NCBI RefSeq assembly: GCF_014196195.1
Contig: NZ_JACIDF010000002.1
Location: 1 to 64,000 of the forward strand
Length of the DNA: 64,000 bases
Reading direction: 5' to 3'
Origin: Anoxybacteroides rupiense
GTDB lineage: Bacteria; Bacillota; Bacilli; Bacillales; Anoxybacillaceae
This document shows positions 46,130 to 54,559 of the stretch, piece by piece; the stretch's first letter is position 1; each line of letters starts with the position of its first letter. A program made the translations under genes and the position numbers. Under the pieces are notes generated by a model. The model saw nothing but the letters and a program-made list of their open reading frames with translations. It was not told the DNA's origin and searched no databases.

Positions 46130-46626
46130 GTTTTAATTCCGTATAGTTAAGATAAAAACGAGTTCGTTCTTGAGGTGAGTGACACAGGATTAGACGGGTT
46201 TCAATCCCTCATAGTTAAGATAAAAACGGTTTTAGTGTTGTGTCCTTTAGCAGATAGTTATTTTTGTTTCAATCCCTCATAGTTAAGATAAAAACTGGTC
46301 AAATGGCATTCTATTCACCTCTCTTAAACTGGGTTTCAATCCCTCATAGTTAAGATAAAAACAGAAATTCGAAATTTGAAGCAGAGAAAGACAGAAATGT
46401 TTCAATCCCTCATAGTTAAGATAAAAACCTAACAGTGTTGATTTATCCGCTAGAATCACAACATCGTTTCAATCCCTCATAGTTAAGATAAAAACACCAT
46501 CCGTTGCGAATAAAGCACCTAGGAAGGCGGGTTTCAATCCCTCATAGTTAAGATAAAAACCAGGCGGCGGCAAATCCTCCGTACTTCGCGTCATTTGTTT
46601 CAATCCCTCATAGTTAAGATAAAAAC
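46130..46626 (-). CRISPR. CRISPR array 4 (8 repeats, 7 spacers)
   Basis: Thirty-base repeats at 46130 (degenerate), 46198, 46266, 46333, 46399, 46466, 46531 and 46597; spacers of 38, 38, 37, 36, 37, 35 and 36 nt. The repeat equals that of array 3 (starts GTTTCAATCCCTC, ends AGATAAAAAC). Degenerate repeat and gene at the left, leader at the right. Confidence 0.98.
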
Positions 46627-46792
46627 CCCAAAAAATCGTTGTTACATAAGTATTTGGTTTAAAATAGTTACTAGGTTATTTTTATTTTAGCTCAAGGGCT
46701 AGGTGTTTTCAATCCTTTGATGGGCATGGTCGCTGGTGATGGGGGAGTGTCGTCGATCCCCCGGGATTTTTGCACGATTGGAGGTCGACGAC
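46627..46792 (-). promoter_or_regulatory. CRISPR leader 4: promoter and 44-bp palindrome
   Basis: Minus-strand TTGAAA (46707-46712), 17 bp, TAAAAT (46684-46689), and the palindrome at 46749-46792 with arms starting GTCGTCGA. First repeat to palindrome is 122 nt. Confidence 0.85.
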
Positions 46793-47319
46793 ATTAATTT
46801 CTCTCCTTAAGCCGATTTTCTTAGTAAATAGTTATTACTAGTTCCCCTCGCCCGCTTTCCACACTTTTCAACCGCTTTTCCATCCTATTTAATCGCTTTC
46901 CGATTTTCGAATTTCCTTCCTGAAAATGGAGTTTGTGAAAACACGATTTCGAGCAAATACTAGATAATGGTTAATAATCGGTGGAGAGTTTACAAACCAT
47001 TTATAATCATTCTTTCACTATCAACCATGCTACACAACCGCTTTCTCCCCATCATTCCTCCCTCCCCTGTTTCTTGTAATATCGTTTACATAAACCAATT
47101 ATATTAGTAGTTTTCTAAATGATACGTTTTTGAACATAAAATGAATTTTGTGCATTTTGTTCATAAAAACAAAGGATATCCTGATCATGAGCCACGGAAG
47201 TTACATCCTCATTATATACTAATATATACCTCTCTAACAAAATATTTACAATCTATTGATGTACGATTAATGAAAGCTTCCTATAATAATGATAAATCCC
47301 ATATTAGGGGGAGAGAAGC
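46793..47319. other. Gap without a gene
   Basis: AT-rich, no convincing coding region, repeat or promoter recognised on either strand. Confidence 0.4.
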
Positions 47320-47605
47320 GTGAGTGTTGTGCTAAGTCAAAAGATGGTGAGCATTGTGCTTGTCGGCTCGCTGGCCGTAGAATCGGTTGCAGTTGCAGCA
47401 CGTGACGAGGAAAAAAAGCAAGAAAAGGCTCTGTCAAAAACGTCATCATGGTGGTAATGGAAACAAAACGGCCAAATTGCCAGCCAACCAAAACATGATG
47501 ACGATCAGCAACAAAACGTACGAGCTCCAAGGACTGAACATCTATATGGCCGAGCGCTTCTGGGTGACAAAGAAAGCCGTTTCCCTCTTCCCAAAAGCGA
47601 GATAA
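47320..47605 (+). pseudogene. Decayed gene of unknown family
   Basis: A GGGGGAGAGAAGC site precedes GTG 47320, and the frame reads MSVVLSQKMVSIVLVGSLAV, signal-peptide-like, to a TAA at 47456. Another frame continues KTAKLPANQNMMTISNKTYE and LQGLNIYMAERFWVTKKAV to 47605. The good start and the terminator at 47684 suggest a former gene; I do not recognise it. Confidence 0.4.
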
Positions 47606-47683
47606 ACAAAAACGGAGCGAATAGCGCTGGGAGCTAGACAGCCCCTTAATTTCTTTATGAAAGGATAAGATATAAATTCTGCA

Positions 47684-47716
47684 AAAAAGTCCAGACGCTG
47701 AGTCTGAACTTTTTTT
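47684..47716 (+). terminator. Terminator between the relic and the Fe-ADH gene
   Basis: AAAAGTCCAGAC pairs with GTCTGAACTTTT over GCTGA, followed by a T-run on the plus strand. The symmetry lets it serve the convergent dehydrogenase gene too. Confidence 0.85.
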
Positions 47717-47790
47717 GAGATATGGTAGAACGTTAAGCGGGACCTCTCTACGGGCTCTTGCGGTTAGAGAGCCGAGAAAACGTTCTATAT

Positions 47791-48990
47791 TCACGATTTT
47801 TCCATTTTTCGTTTTGGCTCCGTCACTCTACCAATAAAAGCGGATTGATAAATGTTTCTAATATCTTCTTCCAGCAGAGGCAAAGGACTTCGCGCTAATA
47901 GTCTTTTTTGCTGAACAGCATCTTGAGTTAAGCTTTCCAACGCTGTTTCATGTATATGAAAACCGCCCAGCGTATTCGGAATGCCTACCTCTTTCACTAG
48001 TCTCTCAAGCTCTTCCACACAGCGATAAGAAGCTTCCTCCTCAGAGAGATAAGCGGAATTCCCTCCTAAAGCATTCAAAATATCGGCCATTCGTTTTGTG
48101 CAGCTTTGGCGAATGTATCCCATTACATACGGCAATAACACAGCGTTGGATTCTCCATGCGAAATATGAAATTGTCCGCCTAAAGGATAGGCAAGGGCAT
48201 GGACACCGGCCACCCCCGCATGAAAGAAAGCGAGTCCTGCTAAATAGCTGCCATTGCTCATGTCGATCCGAGCTTGTTTATCGTTTCCGTCTGCGACCGC
48301 TTTTCGCAAAGACCGCCCAATCAATCGTATCGCTTGAAGAGCCAAGCCATCTGTTGTTGGACTGGCATGGACAGACACATAAGCCTCCACTGCATGGGTC
48401 AATGCATCAATACCGGTAGCTGCTGTGACGCGAGGAGGCACAGTAACGGTCAATGCTGGATCGACAATAGCTACATCCGCTAAAAGATAATCATGCGTCA
48501 CTACATCTTTCGTCGTTTCCAAAGAAAGAACGGAAATATTGGTCACCTCCGAACCGGTTCCTGAGGTAGTCGGAATCAAAATTTTCGGCAACCCTTTTTG
48601 CTGGACGGTTTTGGTGCCGGTCAAGTTTAAATAATCAGCAACAGTCCCCTCGTGTACAGCCAAAACAGCCGCTAATTTTGCTAAATCTAATGAGCTTCCC
48701 CCGCCGATTCCGATCACCATATCAAACTTGTCTTGGCGCGTCATAGAAACGAGCTTCTCTCCTACTTCTAACGGCGGCTCTGGAACGACATCTGTGTATC
48801 GCTCCACCTCGTATCCTTGTTGGATCAAAGGAGCTGTTACTCGTTGAATGAAGCCGATTTTCTCAAGTGCAGGATCTGTGACGACAAGAATCCTCTTCGG
48901 CGAAAAACGCCTGACCTCCGGAAGCAATTGCTCCAACGCTCCCCATCCGACATAACTAAGGGATGCAAAAGCCAGCCTAGCAACACTCAT
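47791..48990 (-). CDS. Iron-containing (group III) alcohol dehydrogenase
   Basis: A 399-residue enzyme with the NAD motif IGIGGGSSLDLAKLAAVLA, IPTTSGTGSEVTNISVL, TGIDALTHAVEAYVS and the iron histidines in FFHAGVAGVHALAYPLGG and ISHGESNAVLLP. It oxidises an alcohol or reduces an aldehyde; substrate unknown. It follows the AHL lactonase gene by 17 bp and shares its sigma-54 promoter, so the pair may act on the same compound or its products. Confidence 0.93.
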   Translation of the reverse strand: MSVARLAFASLSYVGWGALEQLLPEVRRFSPKRILVVTDPALEKIGFIQRVTAPLIQQGYEVERYTDVVPEPPLEVGEKLVSMTRQDKFDMVIGIGGGSSLDLAKLAAVLAVHEGTVADYLNLTGTKTVQQKGLPKILIPTTSGTGSEVTNISVLSLETTKDVVTHDYLLADVAIVDPALTVTVPPRVTAATGIDALTHAVEAYVSVHASPTTDGLALQAIRLIGRSLRKAVADGNDKQARIDMSNGSYLAGLAFFHAGVAGVHALAYPLGGQFHISHGESNAVLLPYVMGYIRQSCTKRMADILNALGGNSAYLSEEEASYRCVEELERLVKEVGIPNTLGGFHIHETALESLTQDAVQQKRLLARSPLPLLEEDIRNIYQSAFIGRVTEPKRKMEKS

Positions 48991-49007
48991 GATCTTCTTC
49001 CCCTTCT

Positions 49008-49856
49008 TTATTCGTAGAATCCCTCAGTGGATTTACGAAATTGTTTAAATTGCTCAGAGTCATGTCCAAACCAAACTTGTGAATGGGTTTCCTTCGCTAT
49101 TCGCCGGATTTTTTCGACGGTATTCATATAACCGAGAGAATCGTAAATAATGCCAGGCGGCTTAATCGGCGGACCATAACTTTCCGTCGTATAAACAGCA
49201 TCAGAAGCAAGAATAATGCCGCCTGTTTCCGGCAATTCTACATGCAACCCAAGCATCCCCCATGCATGTCCGCTCCCAAAATTAAGCACCCTGATCCCTT
49301 CCGCCAGTAAAAGATGATCTTCATGCCGCTTTATGGTGCGCCATTGCAGATGATTTTTAATCCAAGCATCAATATCGGCCCAAATGTATGCCCCTTCTTT
49401 CTGATTGCGCGCATAACATTGGAGTGTACCATTTAGCTCATCCTCATGCACAATAATCGTCGCGTTCGTAAACATTTCTAAACATCCGGCATGATCAAGA
49501 TGAAGATGTGAGGCAACTACAAACTTAATATCTTCCGGCCTCACTTTTAATTGCTCTAGCCGATTGTGAAGATGGCACTCTTCGCTCGCCGTCCATGGAA
49601 ACATTTGCTGCGTCGATTCCGCCCAACGCCCTTGAGGTCCCATTGAAGTGGGATTGCAAGCGGTATCAAAAAGAATTTTGCCTTCTGGATGATCGATTAA
49701 CACCGTATAAATGGGAAATTCCACAAATTCTGTTGGCGCGTGAGGATTGTGAATCGTCGCTGGATTATGCATGGCGATCATCCAGTTTTTATCCATTCTC
49801 ATCCTTCCGTTATCCATCACATACAATTTAGGATGCGCTTTCACCATATTCGCCAT
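49008..49856 (-). CDS. AHL lactonase (quorum-quenching metallo-beta-lactamase), GcL-like
   Basis: A 282-residue metallohydrolase with the dinuclear-metal motif HLHLDH (residues 117-122) and later histidines in GSGHAWGM and the aspartate of ASDAVY. By recall it closely follows the thermophilic lactonase GcL of Parageobacillus caldoxylosilyticus in length and sequence (MDNGRMRMDKNWMIAMHNPA). Such enzymes open lactone rings of acyl-homoserine lactones and other lactones. ATG 49856 after GGGGG; a TTG one codon earlier is less likely. First gene behind a sigma-54 promoter. Confidence 0.92.
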   Translation of the reverse strand: MANMVKAHPKLYVMDNGRMRMDKNWMIAMHNPATIHNPHAPTEFVEFPIYTVLIDHPEGKILFDTACNPTSMGPQGRWAESTQQMFPWTASEECHLHNRLEQLKVRPEDIKFVVASHLHLDHAGCLEMFTNATIIVHEDELNGTLQCYARNQKEGAYIWADIDAWIKNHLQWRTIKRHEDHLLLAEGIRVLNFGSGHAWGMLGLHVELPETGGIILASDAVYTTESYGPPIKPPGIIYDSLGYMNTVEKIRRIAKETHSQVWFGHDSEQFKQFRKSTEGFYE

Positions 49857-49988
49857 CAAAATTCCCCCTTCATCTTTTTGATTCTCTCGAACTAAACGAG
49901 CGATTTTTCAAACCAGCGCTTACTTTCTATGGAAAGAGGCACCGTTCATAGCACTTGCTTCCCTCCTCTCTTCCTCATTTTTATTACA

Positions 49989-50005
49989 AGCAAATATCGT
50001 GCCAA
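49989..50005 (-). promoter_or_regulatory. Sigma-54 (-24/-12) promoter
   Basis: On the minus strand TTGGCACGATATTTGCT, a full match to the sigma-54 consensus TTGGCAC-N5-TTGCT, about 130 bp before the lactonase start. It needs an enhancer-binding activator; a gene for one starts 171 bp away on the other strand. Confidence 0.92.
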
Positions 50006-50058
50006 TGCTAGAAAAGATAGCGACAAGGCAAACGGGTGGAAATAGGAATAAGGAAAAG

Positions 50059-50152
50059 GTGAAAAAAATCACCAACAAAAAGGAGAAGCTTAAATATGAG
50101 CCGAATAAAGGAATTGTGATATTTTTCACCACATGGTGAATTCATTCACCAT
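50059..50152. promoter_or_regulatory. Cluster of GGTGAA/TTCACC inverted repeats, likely activator binding sites
   Basis: Three overlapping palindromes: GGTGAAAAAAATCACC (50059-50074), TTCACCACATGGTGAA (50125-50140) and ATGGTGAATTCATTCACCAT (50133-50152). They lie 55-150 bp upstream of the sigma-54 promoter and just before the activator gene, the usual place for enhancer sites that also give autoregulation. Confidence 0.75.
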
Positions 50153-50175
50153 CTATAAAAATATGGAGGGCTTAT

Positions 50176-51873
50176 ATGAAACAAAAAATCATAGATTCTC
50201 ATATATGGGAAAGCATTTTTTCGTCTATCCATAACGGGGTCATTGTTGTTGATCGCCACAAGAAAATTTTGCTTATCAACTCCTCTGCGAAAAAACTTCT
50301 CCAGATCGAAAACCAACATTGGGAAGGGAAGGATATTCGGGAGCTCATCCCAACCACACAGCTTCCCTATGTGCTAGAGAGCGAAACAAGCTCAATTGGA
50401 GTAAAAATGAACATAGCGGGCCGCCAATGCCTTGTCAATCGAACTCCTGTGTACCAAAACGGCGAATTGGCCGGAGCCATCAGCGTCCTCCAAGATATAT
50501 CCGAAATAGAGCACTACCATTCTCTTTTTAAGCAAATGGAAACCATTATTGAATTTTCAACAGATGGAATCTATGTGGTGGATAAGGAAGGAAGAACTTT
50601 AATGGTCAACTCCGCCTATGAGGAAATCACAGGCTTCCGTAGAGAAGAACTGATAGGCAATCATATGGAGGACCTTGTTAAGAAAGGATATTTTGATCAG
50701 TCTGTCTCTCTTCTTGTGTTAAGAGAGAAAAAGCGCATCTCGATTTTGCAAAAAATAGGCGGAAAAAAGGATGTCATCGTCACGGGAAATCCTGTATTTG
50801 ATCAACAAGGCGAGATCGAGATGGTGGTAACAAGCGTCAGAGACATCTCCCATCTTATTCAAATGAAAGCCGAATTGGAAAAAGCCAAAAGCTTTTTTAA
50901 AATGGGGCATCATCGGTATACGTTCTCGATCGATGGTTCAGAAGAAAAAATGGTGTTTCTAAGCGATTCTATGAAGGGAATTTTCGAAAAAGTAAAACAG
51001 GTCGCCCCCTATCCTACGAGCGTTCTGTTAACGGGCCCATCTGGTGTCGGAAAGGAAGTAATCGCCAATCTTATCCATCATTTAAGCGATCGGAAAGACA
51101 AACCGTTTATCAAGATAAACTGCGGGGCGATTCCGGAGCCGCTGCTAGAATCAGAACTATTTGGCTATGAGAAAGGAGCATTTACAGGAGCACGAAAAGA
51201 AGGAAAAATCGGTTTATTAGAATTAGCAGACCAAGGAACCATTATGCTTGATGAAATAGGCGAAATGCCATTATCTTTGCAGGTAAAGCTGCTTCGCGTT
51301 TTGCAAGAAAAACAAATTCAAAGAATCGGCAGCCATCAAGTGAAAAACCTAGATATTCGAATTATTTCGGCCACCAATCAAGATGTAAGGAAGCTAATTT
51401 CCCAAGGAACATTTCGCGAAGATTTATACTATCGGCTGCAAGTCGTCGAAATTCATATTCCGCCATTGGCTGAGCGCCCAGAAGATATCGAGCCGCTCTT
51501 GGATCATTTTTTCTCTTTCTATTGCAAGCTATATCGCATAAACAAATCCTTATCCCCTGATACAAAAAGCATTTTAAAGCATTATCATTGGCCGGGGAAT
51601 GTGAGAGAATTAAAAAACTTGATCGAAAGCATGATCGTTTCCGTACCATCACAGTCAATCGAACCGCACGACCTGCCGCCGCATATTGATGAGCGACCAC
51701 ATACAGCGACTTCTCTCACACTGAAACAACGGGTCGAACAGTTTGAAAAACGAATCATTGGCGAAGCAATTCAAAAGCATCCCTCCATTCGAAAAGCGGC
51801 GGAACAATTAGGAGTGGATCATTCGACTCTTGTAAAAAAATTAAAAAAGTGGAATATGAACCTTTATCAATAA
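50176..51873 (+). CDS. Sigma-54-dependent transcriptional activator with two PAS domains
   Basis: A 565-residue enhancer-binding protein. Two PAS-type sensor domains (about residues 12-110 and 118-225, the second with IEFSTDGIYVVDKEGRTLMV), then an AAA+ domain with Walker A GPSGVGKE near 287, the sigma-54 contact loop GAFTGA near 334, and a Fis-type HTH at the end (IRKAAEQLGVDHSTLVKKL). ATG after GGAGGGC. Divergent from, and the likely activator of, the lactonase-dehydrogenase operon. The inducer is unknown. Confidence 0.94.
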   Translation: MKQKIIDSHIWESIFSSIHNGVIVVDRHKKILLINSSAKKLLQIENQHWEGKDIRELIPTTQLPYVLESETSSIGVKMNIAGRQCLVNRTPVYQNGELAGAISVLQDISEIEHYHSLFKQMETIIEFSTDGIYVVDKEGRTLMVNSAYEEITGFRREELIGNHMEDLVKKGYFDQSVSLLVLREKKRISILQKIGGKKDVIVTGNPVFDQQGEIEMVVTSVRDISHLIQMKAELEKAKSFFKMGHHRYTFSIDGSEEKMVFLSDSMKGIFEKVKQVAPYPTSVLLTGPSGVGKEVIANLIHHLSDRKDKPFIKINCGAIPEPLLESELFGYEKGAFTGARKEGKIGLLELADQGTIMLDEIGEMPLSLQVKLLRVLQEKQIQRIGSHQVKNLDIRIISATNQDVRKLISQGTFREDLYYRLQVVEIHIPPLAERPEDIEPLLDHFFSFYCKLYRINKSLSPDTKSILKHYHWPGNVRELKNLIESMIVSVPSQSIEPHDLPPHIDERPHTATSLTLKQRVEQFEKRIIGEAIQKHPSIRKAAEQLGVDHSTLVKKLKKWNMNLYQ

Positions 51874-52048
51874 AAACTGTGCCAGGTGCCATGCTTAACA
51901 TCAATAAAAAATAAGCTTTTATTTGAAAGTTTAATTGGTTCTTTTTATTTATGCTCCCACCTCTTTTTGGAAACATTTCCACCATGATAACCTATTAGCC
52001 AAAAGAAGGGGAGGGAGACAAAAATAAAAAGCCACCATTAAGACGACC

Positions 52049-52598
52049 TTAATAATCTCTATTTTTTCCTGTTGTATAGTAAACAACTGCAATATTGGAA
52101 AGTTGTGATCTTTGATTAAATATATTTTCAGCCAACCTTTTATCTACGGTTAAAAAACTTATACCGTATAAATTAGCAATGGAGGAATTAACGGCATCTA
52201 CCGAACCTAATTCTTTATATAACGAAATTTGTTTAATAACACTTTCTTTATTTCCATCTAATATTGAAATAACTTCCTTTTCTATTAGCTCTTTAATACC
52301 ATAGTAATGGTTTTTTCATATCTGAATTTGTAAAAATATTTTTTTCTCCGGAAAAATCAAGGTATTTTTTTAGAGGAGTAGATGCTAAATGTGTTATTTC
52401 ATTTACTATAGTTGGATTAATGTATAAAAATAAATTTTTTTCATTATGTAATACATGCTTATCAAACAATCGCTTTACAGTTGAATGATAAGCATCATAT
52501 TGATTATAAAAAGCGAGCCATACTCCTGTATCAATAAGAATATCTTCTCCTTCTGAAAACCCTTGAAATTCTGGATGATTAAAATCAATGATTCTCAT
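52049..52598 (-). pseudogene. PIN-domain toxin, one frameshift
   Basis: From ATG 52598 the frame MRIIDFNHPEFQGFSEGEDI and ILIDTGVWLAFYNQYDAYHS (first PIN aspartate) runs to DMKK; at an A-run near 52312 it shifts and continues YGIKELIEKEVISILDG, then SVDAVNSSIANLYGISFLT and FNQRSQLSNIAVVYYTTGK to the stop at 52049. The aspartates are kept. A single A insertion or deletion separates it from a working gene, so a sequencing error or phase variation is possible. Confidence 0.8.
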
Positions 52599-52737
52599 AC
52601 TTCCACCAATGGCGAACATCATTCATATCTATTTTTGAAGAAGCGCTGCCCATATGCTTCTTTAGTAATTCTTTTTTATTTTTGGTCAATCCTTTATTTT
52701 TAGATTTATCGATTTTTTTTATAGTAGTAGCATTCAT
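52585..52737 (-). CDS. Probable antitoxin of the PIN-domain module
   Basis: Fifty residues, very lysine-rich (MNATTIKKIDKSKNKGLTKN), ending MNDVRHWWKYENH. ATG 52737 follows GGGGAGGAAAAC and its stop overlaps the start of the PIN gene, the standard arrangement of antitoxin and toxin. I do not recognise a family. A TATAAT-type -10 lies about 75 bp upstream. Confidence 0.65.
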   Translation of the reverse strand: MNATTIKKIDKSKNKGLTKNKKELLKKHMGSASSKIDMNDVRHWWKYENH

Positions 52738-53037
52738 TTTGTTTTCCTCCCCTCTACACATACATACACCTCCCTAGAGATGTATTGTATGCAAATTCTA
52801 ATAAAATTATACCATATATTTCTTAATTTTCGAAGGTTTTTTGCTTTATAAACGAAGGGAGAAGTTAATCCCCATCAAACGCATTGCTACATTTTGGGGC
52901 ATGTCTGTGGATCGAGCCTTTAAAAGTAGACATGTATAAATTTTGGGAAAATGTTTGTACAGAGAATAAAAAGGAGCGGATCAATCATGTTATTATTTTT
53001 ACAAATACCCACATATGGAGAAAAGATCAGCATTAAA
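52738..53037. other. Gap between two toxin-antitoxin relics
   Basis: Contains the promoter of the 50-residue gene with a short inverted repeat TACATCTC/GAGGTGTA (about 52766-52785). No other gene seen. Confidence 0.45.
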
Positions 53038-53527
53038 CTAAAATTTAACACCTAAGCGCTGCGGCATATCAAAGGTATTCGTATAGGATATGTTGAAGGT
53101 ACGGCAAACATTCGGAATGAGAGTTCTCCTTTTGGAATTGCGATCAGTCACGACTGTAAAATGATATGTTTTGGCGAACGCGATGAGCCAGCTATCCGCC
53201 ACGCTTGCAAACTCGTTTTTTGCTGTATCAAGATTGGTCTTGCTGAACAGCCCACGTTACCATGTCTCAATATGTGTTAATAACCTTCGGCTTATCAGTC
53301 GGCTCGAACCATTCGGCAAAATGTTCATTAGCCCACTTGCTTCATTCGTCCTCTTTATGCAAACGATTCATTTCCTGTTTCACGCGGTCAATGCTAATGA
53401 CATGGCCGTTTTCGGCGTGTTGAATCACGGCGTTCCAAAAGGAAGGAGCGATATCAAAAGAATAATACCTTGTATAAGCTTCAATAAAAACGTTTGTATC
53501 GATCACAAACTTATGGCTAGAGCTCAT
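53038..53527 (-). pseudogene. DUF4411 PIN-like protein, decayed
   Basis: MSSSHKFVIDTNVFIEAYTR and HVISIDRVKQEMNRLHKEDE start well, then a stop at 53342. Downstream pieces in other frames read WANEHFAEWFEPTDKPKVIN and LPYLSYTNTFDMPQRLGVKF, matching the rest of DUF4411 (PIN fold). Several frame breaks. It follows an ImmA/IrrE-type relic, a common pairing. Confidence 0.8.
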
Positions 53528-54005
53528 ACAGATCTCCCCGCACCGACATATTCGGCAAAACGGCGGACAATGCGCATATTTGAGTGGCGTAAAAGTTGCT
53601 TTCGCCTTTCATTTTCATTTCTTCCACTTTCCTGTCGAAGCCGTTTAACATACGCCTCATAAAACGAAAAGAACTCTTCTTTTGTAATGAGGTTTAAGTC
53701 CAGCGTTCTGCGGGCGGCCCCCAATTTCAATGAGTTTAAAATAGCGGGCAATTTCGTACAATGTACCGGACACGCTTGAAGCACTTCGTCTTCAGGGGCA
53801 AGAAACTCCGCCGCGGCTTGATTGCACACACTTTCAATTTCAACATCAGCAGGTTGAAGATTGGCTAAATCGAACACAGCGCTCGCCCCATACCAAACAT
53901 GGGCAAACTCGCGAGCCAATATAAACATTTGCGCGGCTTTCCCATCTCTTCCATTCATAAATATGTTTCATCCACGCATCCATAAAGGATGTGACTGAGG
54001 AAGCT
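53524..54005 (-). pseudogene. ImmA/IrrE-type metallopeptidase, N-terminus lost and active site changed
   Basis: The frame reads MNGRDGKAAQMFILAREFAH, where the family has FTLAHEXAH: the first zinc histidine is arginine. The following CNQAAAEFLAPEDEVLQA is typical. The N-terminal HTH is missing; sequence upstream to about 54120 is in other frames. The end overlaps the DUF4411 relic. Probably inactive. Confidence 0.75.
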
Positions 54006-54172
54006 GTATATGAAGCATTGGCGGAAAACTCGCCAAGGTCTGTAAACACAAACACATCCATCTTACTTATTTTTCTATCTTTCGTCTCTTTTTCGGAAGC
54101 TCGGTGCTTTCCGTATTGCACATCGACGAAATGAAAATGAAGATGGCAGACGCGGTTTTATCACAAAAAGAA

Positions 54173-54210
54173 AAGGAGTCTTATTGCCTTTAGCTTATTA
54201 CAAGACTCCT
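54173..54210 (-). terminator. Terminator, probably of the Wadjet operon
   Basis: On the minus strand AGGAGTCTT pairs with AAGACTCCT, followed by TTTTCTTTTT. It is the first minus-strand terminator beyond jetC. Confidence 0.65.
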
Positions 54211-54559
54211 GTGTTTGTAATTCTTCCAATCTTATACATTTTTCAAAACGTGTTGTTTTTTTAAGCTATACAAGTTCAGAGTGAAAAATCGACATCAATA
54301 AAGCGTTTAAGTTAGGGAAAAGAGCAGTTGCACTGTTTTATATATGCTGGAAATTCAAACTGTATTCATTATACACAGATTAAAAAAATACTGTTAGAAA
54401 ACATATCAAAAAATGTTTTTTCGGCTTCTTCATAACAGCTACAATAATTCAGATATTAACATTCATATAGGTAGGAAGGTTCAAATTTTTATTTTGACTT
54501 TATGATTTATGTTGGAGGTGAAAAAGCTTTGATTTTGATAAAAAGCTTTTACTCATCAG
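54211..54559. other. Gap downstream of jetC
   Basis: AT-rich, no gene seen. Probably the 3' untranslated part of the Wadjet transcript. Confidence 0.4.

Noticed and set aside
47267-47794. A 175-codon frame on the minus strand
   Set aside because: Covers a terminator and the relic on the other strand, with no ribosome binding site or recognisable domain.
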